Notes: generated by a model not told the origin, from the letters alone. A stretch of DNA of 64,000 nt from Staphylococcus simulans (GCF_002994445.1 NZ_MRZJ01000004.1:62001-126000), one strand, 5' to 3'. Counted from the stretch's first letter, positions 19,897 to 28,613 are shown. Program-made: numbers and translations.

Positions 19897-20879
19897 AACT
19901 GCTCACTCCATTCTTTAATAATTTCAGCTAATTGATCTAATTCTTTGTCAGTTGCGATAGAATAACGCACTGCTTCTTTTAAATTATCTTCATCATAAAT
20001 ACGAGGCTGGAAGCCATGCTGCATTACATATTTGCCTAAGCTGCGTGCATTGTCGCCGTAAGTGAAGACAAAGTTTGCTTTTGAGGGTACGACTTTTATT
20101 TTGTCGCTCGCATATTTATGGAAGATATCGTTGAGTTTTCGGCATAAATAACGTTGTTCAGCAATCAATGATTCAACACGTGTTGTATCTCTGAATAAGG
20201 TTTCGGCTAATCTGAGAGATAGCGTACTCATCGGATAAGGATGCGCAAAACGATTGAGCAATTGAATTGTCTTAGGTGTAGAAATCACCACACCGATACG
20301 CAAGCCGGCTAATGCGAAGGCTTTGCTTAATGTTTTCATGACAATAATATGATCATCGAGCGGAACTTCAATCGGTTCGCCAAATTCAATATATGCTTGG
20401 TCAATGACAAAATAGCCGCCAAGTGCTTTCATTTTCTCGCTGATGGCTTGTAAGAACGCATAAGGGTACTGCTCTCCAGTAGGGTTATGCGGTACGCTCA
20501 TGATGAAGAATGCAGGCTGTACGGCATCGATACGAGCTAAAATTGCGTCAAGCGAGAAGCGGAAATCTGCATCGCATGTGACATACTCGATAGTACGGTC
20601 TGTTTGATGCGCAAATTCTGTATACATAACGAAATCAGGACTGAGTGTCAACACAGGACCTTTTGGCAGTGCTAACATACATTTTTGAATCCATTCATCT
20701 GAGCCGTTAGCTGCGAGGACTTGATTAGTGTTCAAATTATAATAAGCAGCGTATGCTTCTAAAAATGCATCGTATTGTGTTTCAGGGTAAAGACGAAAAT
20801 CACTAGTGTTGATGACTTCATTTATTTCTTCTTTAGAAAGTGCTGGAATCGGACTTTCGTTTTTATCAATATATATCAT
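19893..20879 (-). CDS. hisC: Histidinol-phosphate aminotransferase
   Basis: A 328-residue fold-type I PLP enzyme, short for HisC (usually about 350). The PLP lysine is in KTLSKAFALAGLRIGV; cofactor contacts include AANGSDEWIQ and PHNPTGEQ. It converts imidazole acetol phosphate to histidinol phosphate with glutamate. ATG overlaps the hisD stop by one base (TAATG). Confidence 0.93.
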   Translation of the reverse strand: MIYIDKNESPIPALSKEEINEVINTSDFRLYPETQYDAFLEAYAAYYNLNTNQVLAANGSDEWIQKCMLALPKGPVLTLSPDFVMYTEFAHQTDRTIEYVTCDADFRFSLDAILARIDAVQPAFFIMSVPHNPTGEQYPYAFLQAISEKMKALGGYFVIDQAYIEFGEPIEVPLDDHIIVMKTLSKAFALAGLRIGVVISTPKTIQLLNRFAHPYPMSTLSLRLAETLFRDTTRVESLIAEQRYLCRKLNDIFHKYASDKIKVVPSKANFVFTYGDNARSLGKYVMQHGFQPRIYDEDNLKEAVRYSIATDKELDQLAEIIKEWSEQF

Positions 20880-22132
20880 TAAGATTCCTCCGTTTCTAAT
20901 CTTACTTTGACAGAGGCTTCATGTTGGTATAAGCCTTCTTCATGTGCAAGCTCCATTGCGCCTTGTGCGTAGTCTTTGAACGCTTCTTGATTAAAGCGGA
21001 TAACCGAGTGGCTGGTAAGGAAGTCGTTGACTGTTAGTCCGTTTGTAAAGCGTGATGTTTGGTTTGTCGGCAAGACGTGGCTAGGTCCTGCATTATAATC
21101 GCCTAAAGCTTCAGGCGCATAAGAACCTAAGAACATTGCACCTGCATATTTGATTTTATTGATGTATTGTTCTGGATTTTCAGATTGAATCGATAGATGT
21201 TCAGGTGCTACGTAGTTCGCAATTTCAATATTCTCTTCAGTATTTTGAGTGAGAATAGGGTAGTGGAAGTCACGCACACTCGGTTCAATAATTGCTTTTC
21301 TAGGTGCCGCTTCAATCGCATCCGGCAATAATGCTTCTACTTTTTCTAATAATGATTTGCTGGTTGAAAGCAAGAATGTACGGGCACGTTCATCATGTTC
21401 AGACTGTGCTAAGATATCTTGCACGATAAATTCTGGTTGTGAAGTTTCGTCTGCGATAATCATGATTTCACTTGGACCTGCGATTTGATCAATACCGACA
21501 TAGCCGTATAATAATTGTTTTGCTACGGCTACAAATTGGTTGCCCGGACCTACGATTTTGTCGACTTTCGGTATAGATTCTGTCCCAAACGCAAGTGCTG
21601 CGATACTTTGTGCACCACCGACTTGAAAGACGCGGTCGACTCCGGCAATTTTACAAGCAGCCAAGATACTTGGTTTAATACCTTCAGCTTGCGGCGGTGT
21701 TACTACTACAATATTTTCAACCCCTGCCACTTTAGCGAGTGTTGCGGTCATTAAAACGGTAGAAGGGTAAGCAGCTTTTCCGCCAGGTACATAAATACCG
21801 ACGCTTTCTAACGGGTTGTAGATTTCACTGGTATATTCTCCAATCACATCTTCATGTTTGATGCGTTCTTGGAATGCTTTGATATTTTCAAAACTTTGCG
21901 TTAAAGCCGCTTTCAATTCAGGTGTGATTCGATCCAAACTTTGATCAATTTCGCTTTGCGGAATTTCTAATTGCGAAAGTGAGACACCATCGAATTGTTC
22001 ATTATAGTAAAAGAGTGCTTGGTCTTTTTCGGCTTTAACTTTTTGAATAATCGTATTAACACTGTCTAAGACATCTTGTTTGATTTCTGATACATCTTGA
22101 AATTGTTGATAAAATTCTTCTTTATTGAGCAT
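20879..22132 (-). CDS. hisD: Histidinol dehydrogenase
   Basis: A 417-residue zinc enzyme oxidising histidinol to histidine in two NAD+-dependent steps. Motifs include YVPGGKAAYPSTV, IAGPSEIMIIADE, SEHDERA, and the zinc/base region APEHLSIQSENP with GPSHVLPT. It overlaps hisG by 11 bp. Confidence 0.96.
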   Translation of the reverse strand: MLNKEEFYQQFQDVSEIKQDVLDSVNTIIQKVKAEKDQALFYYNEQFDGVSLSQLEIPQSEIDQSLDRITPELKAALTQSFENIKAFQERIKHEDVIGEYTSEIYNPLESVGIYVPGGKAAYPSTVLMTATLAKVAGVENIVVVTPPQAEGIKPSILAACKIAGVDRVFQVGGAQSIAALAFGTESIPKVDKIVGPGNQFVAVAKQLLYGYVGIDQIAGPSEIMIIADETSQPEFIVQDILAQSEHDERARTFLLSTSKSLLEKVEALLPDAIEAAPRKAIIEPSVRDFHYPILTQNTEENIEIANYVAPEHLSIQSENPEQYINKIKYAGAMFLGSYAPEALGDYNAGPSHVLPTNQTSRFTNGLTVNDFLTSHSVIRFNQEAFKDYAQGAMELAHEEGLYQHEASVKVRLETEES

Positions 22133-22739
22133 GGATAGAAACCCCCAATTGTTGAATAAAACTTTCGATTGCTGCTGATTTGCTGAAGAAAGCGTGTTTG
22201 TTCGTAATCAATTTAGCGTTGATATCGCCGATATGTTCACGTTCTTCCAATCCATTGGATTTAAGTGTGGTACCCGTTTGGACAATGTCGACAATCGCAT
22301 CAACCATATCCACGACTGCCGCAAGTTCTACAGAACCTGATAACGGGATAATACTGACATCTTGGCCAAGCTGGTTGAAATAATTGCGTGTTGTATTGAC
22401 GTAAGTGGTCGCAACACGGTGGATCTCTGTCACTTCTGGTTTCGCAGCGACTGAGAAATGGCATTGTCCGAATGGTAAATCGATATAGTTGTTGACGTTA
22501 TGATTCGGCTTTTCGCTTAAGATATCACTGCCGGTAATCCCTAAATCTGCGATACCTTCTTCAACGTAAGTCGGTACATCTGTACCTTTAACCAAAATAA
22601 ACTTAATACCTTTTACGGTAATTTGAAGTTTACGTTCACGTTGGTTTAAAGCTTCTGCCCAGATAGGGTTGTTGTTGTGTTCTAAAAATTTAATGAAGTC
22701 CTTGAGTAATCTGCCTTTACTGAGGGCAATCGTTAACAT
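22122..22739 (-). CDS. hisG: ATP phosphoribosyltransferase catalytic subunit, short form
   Basis: A 205-residue short-form HisG, the committed first step of histidine synthesis. Typical motifs are LSKGRLL at the N-terminus, ADLGITGSDIL and the PRPP loop region VDIVQTGTTLKSNGL. Short HisG lacks the histidine-sensing domain and needs the regulatory subunit HisZ, encoded just upstream with a 12-bp gap and its own AGGAGGAA site. Confidence 0.96.
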   Translation of the reverse strand: MLTIALSKGRLLKDFIKFLEHNNNPIWAEALNQRERKLQITVKGIKFILVKGTDVPTYVEEGIADLGITGSDILSEKPNHNVNNYIDLPFGQCHFSVAAKPEVTEIHRVATTYVNTTRNYFNQLGQDVSIIPLSGSVELAAVVDMVDAIVDIVQTGTTLKSNGLEEREHIGDINAKLITNKHAFFSKSAAIESFIQQLGVSIHAQ

Positions 22740-22751
22740 AATGTCTTCCTC

Positions 22752-23582
22752 CTAATCAATTTTAATTCCGAATCCGAAACCATCAATTTCACCATTATAA
22801 TGACCGCCGGACATGATCGGTTCTGATTGGTCATTTTGGAACAGCTGCATAAAACTGCCGATATAATATGATTTCGGCGGCATTGTTGTAATATCTAAAT
22901 GAATAGTTGAAATACCTGCACGTTTCAATTCTTCTGACCATCTTAAAAGCGATAAATAAGTCGGGTGATCATTCGGAATAAGCGACTGAATATAATCCAG
23001 CTGTAAATGTGTCGGTTGTTTTAATAAAGTAATTAATTTATGACCTTTCGGCAATTGCTTGCTCAACTCTGAAAGGTTGCGCTCATTAATAAGCTGTAAG
23101 ATGTTGGATGTACGTTCTTCTTCTGTTAATAACAATGACAACAATTGATAGTGGCCGATGACCGCAAAATCTACCTTTTGTTTCATCTCTTGTTGAATAA
23201 AACGCAACATCAATTGAAAGCTCGTCAACATTTCTTCATAAGAAGGATGGAAGACTTCAATACCTAAGTTGGTACTGATATGCTCGTTGTTTGCGATAGG
23301 ACCTGCATAAGCAACTTGTTTAAGATTCAGTGAATAAGTACGCACATAATGCTGCAGCTGATCAGTCCAGTCATTGCGAAGCGCAAAGAAGTTTTGACCA
23401 TTTTTCCATATACTGCGTGTACCCATACTTTCTAAATCATCTTGAGTTAATTGCTGCCAATTCAAACGTTCAATCAAATGCATATCAATCACTTCATATT
23501 GATGCGACTGGAAATAGTTTAAAAAACGCAATTCTAATTCTTTTCTTTTAAGCACCTTATCTTGGTATTCGATGTATTCCAT
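22752..23582 (-). CDS. hisZ: ATP phosphoribosyltransferase regulatory subunit
   Basis: A 276-residue histidyl-tRNA synthetase-like protein without the catalytic and anticodon-binding parts. It partners short HisG and confers histidine feedback. Seen are the HisRS-like N-terminal helix with RFLNYFQSHQYEVID and the C-terminal SGGHYNGEIDGFGFGI. It is shorter than Bacillus HisZ (about 390). First gene of the operon, behind a recognisable promoter. Confidence 0.85.
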   Translation of the reverse strand: MEYIEYQDKVLKRKELELRFLNYFQSHQYEVIDMHLIERLNWQQLTQDDLESMGTRSIWKNGQNFFALRNDWTDQLQHYVRTYSLNLKQVAYAGPIANNEHISTNLGIEVFHPSYEEMLTSFQLMLRFIQQEMKQKVDFAVIGHYQLLSLLLTEEERTSNILQLINERNLSELSKQLPKGHKLITLLKQPTHLQLDYIQSLIPNDHPTYLSLLRWSEELKRAGISTIHLDITTMPPKSYYIGSFMQLFQNDQSEPIMSGGHYNGEIDGFGFGIKID

Positions 23583-23653
23583 TTATAGTTCCTCACTTTC
23601 ACCTAACGCTTTTACTCTCTACCGAACTAAAGTAAAATTGAATTAATGACGTA

Positions 23654-23682
23654 ATCATAGCATGAAATATACTTCAAAGCAA
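23654..23682 (-). promoter_or_regulatory. Promoter of the histidine operon
   Basis: On the minus strand TTGCTT (23677-23682), a 17-nt spacer, then TATGAT (23654-23659), about 70 bp before hisZ. Confidence 0.55.
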
Positions 23683-23685
23683 CAA

Positions 23686-23700
23686 AAGATTCTGAATATT
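23686..23700 (-). promoter_or_regulatory. CodY-box-like sequence at the his promoter
   Basis: The minus strand reads AATATTCAGAATCTT, 12 of 15 matches to the CodY consensus AATTTTCWGAAAATT. It lies immediately upstream of the -35. CodY control of amino acid biosynthesis is well known in staphylococci; binding here is inferred. Confidence 0.4.
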
Positions 23701-23829
23701 AACAGAAATCAAACACTGTTAAAACGTACTACACTTTTCCTGTATAACAACTCTAAATATAATATTAGAGCACATATTTATTATATAGTATACAGTACAA
23801 TAGGTGTAGTGAGGTAAAGGAATATAGAG

Positions 23830-24346
23830 GAAATGGATTATGAATATTTAGATAAGTTACGGGCTGAATATCAAGAGGCAAAAAAGCCTGAAAGGTTAGA
23901 TGTTGAAGATGGTCAAGTAGGTTATCCAGAAGCTGTTGATAGACTATCATGCGGAGAATAAGTTTATTTTGAATCAGGAAATATGCCAAACGCGAAACGT
24001 GCTAATAATGAAAGGGCGAATATGTAAGAGGGGAACAAGCCTACAAAAAGCCCTTATAATGATCAAAATTCAAAATCAAGTCTTATTAGATTTGATACAT
24101 GAACAAGTAGAAAAAGCGTTAAAGCCTTTTTGGGAGTATATTGATAATCAAGTGAAGGTCACGAAGAAAGATAAAACTACTGAAGAGGGAAGAGTAGCTA
24201 ATAGTGAGTTGGATGACAACAATTGGGAAAGGGAAATTTTTGTAGTTCAAAAGTGGAATCAATTACTCAAAATTCCAAAACATGAGATTGAATTCATCGA
24301 AGTTTTTGATGAAAAAGATAAATTAGTAAATCTAAGAGTGATTTGA
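23830..24346 (+). pseudogene. Decayed gene, possible toxin C-terminal remnant
   Basis: Gene-like peptide fragments lie in successive frames. MDYEYLDKLRAEYQEAK runs into a stop at about 23960. LIDYHAENKFILNQEI continues in another frame. GEYVRGEQAYKKPL and KSPYNDQNSKSSLIRF follow in the remaining frames, and finally an open stretch at 24059-24346 ends the region. The last stretch has an ATG but no ribosome binding site, and its stop overlaps the next ORF by 4 bp (TTGA), as expected for the tail of a once longer upstream gene. Toxin identity is a guess from the gene layout and the KSPYNDQNSK-like linker. Confidence 0.4.
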
Positions 24347-24636
24347 TTACTAATAAGAAGCAAAGGGTATCATGGAGGTTTAGAAAAATATTAAGAATGT
24401 ATTTAAAAGAGTTAAACAGTGAATATGCAATATATTTATATTATCCAGAAGGTGATAAAAATATTAAGCCAGGCTTAGTTAAAATAAAGATAGATAATCT
24501 TGAAATTGTAGAATATGAAAAATCAGGGATAGAGGAAGAAGGATTTGATTATTATCTAATTCATGCTTTTTCACGTATTAGGTCAAATACAAAACGTAAT
24601 TATTTTCCAGAAAAAAACCTTGTAGCATGGGGATAA
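24343..24636 (+). CDS. Small hypothetical protein, possible immunity protein
   Basis: A 97-residue soluble protein, TTG start overlapping the stop of the decayed upstream gene as TTGA. It has alternating charged and hydrophobic stretches (YAIYLYYPEGDKNIKPGL, IDNLEIVEYEK) and ends VAWG; no signal peptide or membrane helix. I do not recognise the family with certainty. Small size, position behind a decayed gene and its own terminator fit an orphan immunity gene. AT-rich compared with its neighbours. Confidence 0.5.
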   Translation: MITNKKQRVSWRFRKILRMYLKELNSEYAIYLYYPEGDKNIKPGLVKIKIDNLEIVEYEKSGIEEEGFDYYLIHAFSRIRSNTKRNYFPEKNLVAWG

Positions 24637-24665
24637 TAAATAAAAATTTATATATCAATATTTAA

Positions 24666-24697
24666 AGCACCTAACTATTAAACAATGGTTAGGTGCT
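24666..24697 (+). terminator. Terminator after the orphan small gene
   Basis: Perfect 10-bp stem AGCACCTAAC / GTTAGGTGCT with a 12-nt loop followed by AATTTTAGTTTT. Confidence 0.75.
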
Positions 24698-24842
24698 AAT
24701 TTTAGTTTTAACGTTATTGTGGGTTGTTTTGTTTTGACTAGACTGTTAACTTACTCATTAAGGTGTCAGTAATCAAGATTGTAAAAGAAAGAGGTAAAAT
24801 AGATTCGAAAATTAAAATTATTAACGTATGTTAAGACATAAA

Positions 24843-24874
24843 AAAAGAAACGCTGTATATACAGCGTTTCTTTT
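24843..24874. terminator. Terminator of the tRNA-Asn/tRNA-Ser unit
   Basis: Perfect palindrome AAAGAAACGCTGTA / TACAGCGTTTCTTT flanked by A and T runs, 20 bp past the 3' end of tRNA-Ser on the minus strand. Confidence 0.8.
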
Positions 24875-24894
24875 AAGTATCTGTTAAATGTTAA

Positions 24895-24983
24895 CGGAAA
24901 CGGAGGGATTCGAACCCTCGCGCCGCTTTCGCGACCTACACCCTTAGCAGGGGCGCCTCTTCGGCCAACTTGAGTACGTTTCC
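24895..24983 (-). tRNA. tRNA-Ser (GCU)
   Basis: An 89-nt class II tRNA with 7-bp acceptor stem GGAAACG/CGTTTCC, discriminator G, anticodon GCT in the loop CTGCTAAG, a long variable arm and T-loop GGTTCGAATCC. The 3' CCA is not encoded. Confidence 0.96.
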
Positions 24984-24988
24984 AAAAA

Positions 24989-25063
24989 TGGCTCCACAGG
25001 TAGGACTCGAACCTACGACCGATCGGTTAACAGCCGATAGCTCTACCACTGAGCTACTGTGGA
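24989..25063 (-). tRNA. tRNA-Asn (GUU)
   Basis: A 75-nt tRNA including an encoded CCA. Acceptor stem TCCACAG/CTGTGGA, anticodon GTT in CTGTTAACC and T-loop GGTTCGAGTCC. It lies 5 bp upstream of tRNA-Ser and is probably cotranscribed. Confidence 0.96.
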
Positions 25064-25217
25064 ATAATATAATTAGATTTCTTCGAGCACAAATACTATT
25101 ATAACAACCTGTTAAAATAATTCAAGAGAAAATAACGAAAAAGTTGCGGAACATTTACACTCAATCAATATAAACATCCCGCATTTTAACAAAGTGTTTA
25201 AATCGTTTAAAAATACC

Positions 25218-25790
25218 CTAGACCTTTGGTGTGTTATTTATTACGAGGTAGGTACATAGTGTTTCATAGACATCTAAGGCAGGTTTGGAGTAGTCAATGG
25301 GATTATCTGTGTTCCATTTAATCTTCTTAACACGTTTGCGGATAATGTGTTCGTAATAGGCCGCATTTTTATACTGATGCCAAATAGTACGTACAGTGGC
25401 TGTAGTGATAAGAGATTGACCATCTGAGAAGGTGATTTTGGTTGCGTTGTTTTTTAATGCTTTGACATCTTGGATAAATTCAATGTTAATCCAGATATTG
25501 TCTTCAGAGCGCTCTGAATGTGTAGAGAATAAAAAAATTGAAATAACAGGTGATAGTAAAATAGGGGGTTTACTATTAATTTTAGAAAGCCGAGCGGTGT
25601 CGGAACGAAGGTTTTGGAAAGTTGATCCGTAGAAGCGGCAGGAAGCTTCTAAAGTTTTTTGCGGTGTATGCGCTGCAATCCTCGGTTCTTTTTTGTAGGT
25701 GAGAATTTGTGTGTGCAGGTCACCATACTGGTCTGTACGAATCGGAACCATAGCCATATCGTCGCTTTTAAAGATACAGTGTTCGTCCAT
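25218..25790 (-). CDS. comK: Competence transcription factor ComK
   Basis: About 190 residues, matching the staphylococcal ComK family: conserved CRFYGSTFQNLR, SKPPILLSPVISIFLFSTHSER, IWINIEFIQ and TIWHQYKNAAYYEHI. ComK activates DNA-uptake genes. The first ATG (25796) is only 2 nt from AGGAGG; the ATG at 25790 is spaced 8 nt and chosen. The gene sits beside an IDEAL-domain gene and lplA, as comK1 does in S. aureus. It appears intact, so competence regulation could be functional. Confidence 0.88.
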   Translation of the reverse strand: MDEHCIFKSDDMAMVPIRTDQYGDLHTQILTYKKEPRIAAHTPQKTLEASCRFYGSTFQNLRSDTARLSKINSKPPILLSPVISIFLFSTHSERSEDNIWINIEFIQDVKALKNNATKITFSDGQSLITTATVRTIWHQYKNAAYYEHIIRKRVKKIKWNTDNPIDYSKPALDVYETLCTYLVINNTPKV

Positions 25791-26001
25791 GAACATTTCC
25801 TCCTATTTAATTGGTAGAGATTAGTTTAAGTTAAAAATCTAATCATGTAATTATTGTATACTAGCACCTTGAGAAGTCAATAGAAACTTTTGTATTAATA
25901 TTACACATTTTATTTTTTAAAAAGTCAGAATATTCATTGATTTTAGATAAAATGACATGTATACTCATAGTTAAATTAAAAAGAGAAAGGCAGTGATTAT
26001 A

Positions 26002-26220
26002 ATGAATCACAATATCAATGTAAAAAATGGGACGCTTCAAGCATTCGTAGCCAATGTAAATGATTTAGGGGTAGAATTGGTAATCGACCAAGCATTGCGT
26101 AATGTACGTAAAGAAAAGTTGGCGGTGCTGATTGATCAAGCATTAGTTGAAAAGGATGAAGAAGCATTCAATCGCTACACTGAAGAATACAATCAATTGG
26201 AGGATGTTTTAATTGGCTAA
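26002..26220 (+). CDS. IDEAL domain-containing small protein
   Basis: A 72-residue acidic protein; the segment LVIDQALRNVRKEKLAVLIDQALVEKDEEAFNRY carries the IDEAL-type helical motif (LIDQAL-x-E-x-DEEAF), so the domain spans about residues 25-60. IDEAL domains act as small protein-interaction modules, for example in Bacillus ComK-degradation regulators. Lying head-to-head with comK is suggestive but does not prove a link. The ATG at 26002 is preferred over GTG at 25993 because of AGAAAGG spacing. Confidence 0.75.
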   Translation: MNHNINVKNGTLQAFVANVNDLGVELVIDQALRNVRKEKLAVLIDQALVEKDEEAFNRYTEEYNQLEDVLIG

Positions 26221-26246
26221 CTCGTCGTCAGGTTCCTGTTTAAAAT

Positions 26247-26290
26247 AAAGGTCTATTCATTTTCTAACAAGTAATGAATAGACCTTTTTT
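26247..26290. terminator. Bidirectional terminator, IDEAL gene / lplA
   Basis: A 15-bp perfect stem AAAGGTCTATTCATT / AATGAATAGACCTTT with an 11-nt loop and a T-run, between convergent genes. Confidence 0.85.
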
Positions 26291-26308
26291 GTATGCATTA
26301 TTTTATTT

Positions 26309-27295
26309 TTATGACATAAGTCGAATGAGTTCTTCTCTTGGAATATCTCCAAAGTAATGGTAGATATCGTATTCAGATAGTGCTGCTTCGATACTTTCAA
26401 AATTATGCAAGCTGCCGATTAAAGCATGTTCTAAATCAGCTACATCGCCAACTCCAAAGAAGTCTCCGAAGATTTTCGCATGTTCGATACGACCGCGTTT
26501 GACATCTAACTTAACTTGAACGAAGCCTTTCTCGAATTTTTCTTCGCGTTCAAAGTTGTATTTAGGGTTTTTACCATAGTTCCAATCCCATGTGCGATAT
26601 TTTTCATTGCTTAGTGCTTCTATATTCTTCCAATCTTCATCTGTTAATGGGTATTCTTCTACCTCATGTTCTCCGAAGATGTGTTTTAAAATAATTTCTT
26701 TGAATTCCTCAATGTCCATAGGTTCATCTAGGAACTCTGAAATGTTTGCGACACGTTTGCGTACAGATTTAATCCCTTTAGATTTGATTTTAGCAGGGTT
26801 GACACGCAATGCGTTTGTGACCTCGTCTAAGTCGCTGTCCAGCATCAATGTACCGTGGCTGAACATACGCTCTTTGACTTTCACCATCGCATTTCCTGAA
26901 ATTTTTGCCGGTCCGATTTGAATATCGTTGCGTCCTGTCATTTCAGCGTTAACACCAATACTGCGCAATGCTTGCACAATCGGCTCTGTAAATTTCTTGA
27001 AGTTGTGGAAACTATTGCCGTCATCATCTGTGATGAAGCTGAAGTTTAAGTTGCCGAAGTCGTGATATACTGCACCGCCGCCAGAAATACGGCGAATAAC
27101 ATCGATATTATGTTCATCTACATAATGTTGATCGACTTCTTCAATCGTATTTTGGTTTTTACCGATAATAATAGAAGGGCGGTTAATATAAAATAAGAAG
27201 TAATCGTTATCTTGCGGAAGATGTTTTAATATATATTCTTCCATTGCTAAATTTAAACTGGGGTCTGTAATACCTTTATTACTAACAAACTTCAT
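26309..27295 (-). CDS. lplA: Lipoate-protein ligase A
   Basis: A 328-residue lipoate ligase that adenylates free lipoate and attaches it to E2 or GcvH domains. Motifs are RRISGGGAVYHDFGNLNFSF near residue 75 and GRNDIQIGPAKISGNA with the catalytic lysine near residue 135. A C-terminal accessory domain follows residue 250. A longer reading frame extends to 27373, but GGAGAG lies 7 nt before the ATG at 27295, giving the 328 residues of S. aureus LplA1. Confidence 0.93.
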   Translation of the reverse strand: MKFVSNKGITDPSLNLAMEEYILKHLPQDNDYFLFYINRPSIIIGKNQNTIEEVDQHYVDEHNIDVIRRISGGGAVYHDFGNLNFSFITDDDGNSFHNFKKFTEPIVQALRSIGVNAEMTGRNDIQIGPAKISGNAMVKVKERMFSHGTLMLDSDLDEVTNALRVNPAKIKSKGIKSVRKRVANISEFLDEPMDIEEFKEIILKHIFGEHEVEEYPLTDEDWKNIEALSNEKYRTWDWNYGKNPKYNFEREEKFEKGFVQVKLDVKRGRIEHAKIFGDFFGVGDVADLEHALIGSLHNFESIEAALSEYDIYHYFGDIPREELIRLMS

Positions 27296-27494
27296 GCTTA
27301 TTCTCTCCTTTGTACATACTTTGCTTGTTACTTTATTTATGACGCATTTTAGGATAAAATGCCAACTATACACTTTGCCTTTCGCAACTTAGTCGGACTT
27401 CATATTCAATTATAACGTGTTTACAGGATATTTGTTTATTTGAGGGGCGAATTTTAGTACAATATAGAATAGTATAATTCAAGGAGGACCTGTA

Positions 27495-27680
27495 ATGACT
27501 GTTGCAGAAGTAGGAGATATTGTAGAATTTTATGACGGTTTAAGAGGCCGTGTCGAAAAGATTAACGATAACTCAGTTATTGTTGACTTAACGATTATGA
27601 AAAACTTTGAAGAATTAGATTTACCTGAAAAAACGGTAATTAATCATAAACGCTATAAGATAGTTGATCAAGAAGGTTAA
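27495..27680 (+). CDS. YkvS family (DUF2187) small protein
   Basis: A 61-residue KOW-like beta protein of the YkvS/DUF2187 family: VGDIVEFYDGLRGRVEKI then VIVDLTIM and a basic C-terminus. AAGGAGG precedes the ATG. It is followed 6 bp later by a CPBP-like membrane gene, probably in one transcript. Function unknown. Confidence 0.8.
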   Translation: MTVAEVGDIVEFYDGLRGRVEKINDNSVIVDLTIMKNFEELDLPEKTVINHKRYKIVDQEG

Positions 27681-27686
27681 AAACGA

Positions 27687-28289
27687 ATGAAAACTAATAC
27701 AAAAGCATTATTGTGGTTTGTAATAAGCTTTATAGTATTCCATATAATCTTAATCATTATGTGGGGAGAGCGCCAAGAATACTGGTATCTTTATACAGGT
27801 ATTATGTTGTTTGCGGGTATCAGTTATGTCTTTTATCAACGTGATTTAGAATCCAAGCGATTGTTGACGTCTATAGGTATAGGTATCTTAACAGCGCTTG
27901 CGTTGATTATTGTGCAATTAATTATGTCGTTGATGTCTGCAGATATTACTTATAAGTCCTTAATTAAAGATTTATCACGTTCTGGTGTTTATTTTAAATG
28001 GCAGATTCTAGTGACATTGTTATTTGTCATTCCATGTCATGAACTCTATATGAGAACAGTATTGCAAAAGCAATTACTAAACCTTAAATTGCCGGCTTGG
28101 GCAGCGATTGTGATTACTGCCTTGGCTTCGAGTTCGCTCTTTTTCTATTTTGATCAAATCTGGCTCTGTATTTTTATTTTTATAGTACAGGCGATATTAT
28201 CCATCAGCTATTTTTATACGCGTCGAATTATTACCACAACGATTGCGCAAATCGTAGCGGTAGTATTATTACTGATTTTTCACCCGTAA
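27687..28289 (+). CDS. CPBP-like membrane protein, degenerate protease motif
   Basis: A 200-residue protein with about six or seven membrane helices, resembling the CPBP (CAAX/bacteriocin-processing) intramembrane protease family. Active members carry an EExxxR motif and downstream conserved histidines. Here motif 1 is CHELYMR, with one glutamate lost, and the next motif reads FFYFDQIW with Asp where His is expected. The protein is probably catalytically inactive. It has its own strong terminator. Confidence 0.65.
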   Translation: MKTNTKALLWFVISFIVFHIILIIMWGERQEYWYLYTGIMLFAGISYVFYQRDLESKRLLTSIGIGILTALALIIVQLIMSLMSADITYKSLIKDLSRSGVYFKWQILVTLLFVIPCHELYMRTVLQKQLLNLKLPAWAAIVITALASSSLFFYFDQIWLCIFIFIVQAILSISYFYTRRIITTTIAQIVAVVLLLIFHP

Positions 28290-28300
28290 TGGGCTATACA

Positions 28301-28362
28301 AAAGAACCTGGATGGTTTGACTGTTTTAATAACAATCAAGCATCCAGGTTCTTTATTTTTTC
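28301..28362 (+). terminator. Terminator of the YkvS/CPBP unit
   Basis: A 14-bp perfect stem AAAGAACCTGGATG / CATCCAGGTTCTTT, with TTGA/TCAA also pairing in the loop, followed by ATTTTTTC. Confidence 0.85.
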
Positions 28363-28384
28363 TTAAATTAAACTTTCTTTATCC

Positions 28385-28591
28385 TTAATACGTCGAACGC
28401 TGCAATAATTCAAAATATGAAATTTTGGTGATATCTACAACGTACTCAGAAGGTTCTGTGACGTGCAAGACACCAGCATTTGAGTCTTCTTCAACAGCTT
28501 CTACTGAGATTTCATTATCATTATCCATATAAAGGATTAAATACTTGCTTGGATTTTCGTGCAAGTACGAAAGAATTGTTGCTTTATTCAT
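28385..28591 (-). CDS. Small hypothetical acidic protein
   Basis: A 68-residue soluble acidic protein (EISVEAVEEDSN) of unknown function, ending LLQRSTY. GGAG lies 10 nt before the ATG. It starts 22 bp downstream of the TM2-domain gene on the same strand, so the two are likely cotranscribed. No family recognised. Confidence 0.65.
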   Translation of the reverse strand: MNKATILSYLHENPSKYLILYMDNDNEISVEAVEEDSNAGVLHVTEPSEYVVDITKISYFELLQRSTY

Positions 28592-28613
28592 ATCACTTCA
28601 TCTCCATGCTTCG

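Noticed and set aside
23583-23830. T-box or other amino acid riboswitch before hisZ
   Set aside because: The leader is short, lacks the T-box sequence and shows no terminator/antiterminator pair; only a promoter and a CodY-like box are visible.
27296-27373. Longer LplA starting at 27373
   Set aside because: The extra 26 residues are not LplA-like, and the ribosome binding site matches the ATG at 27295.
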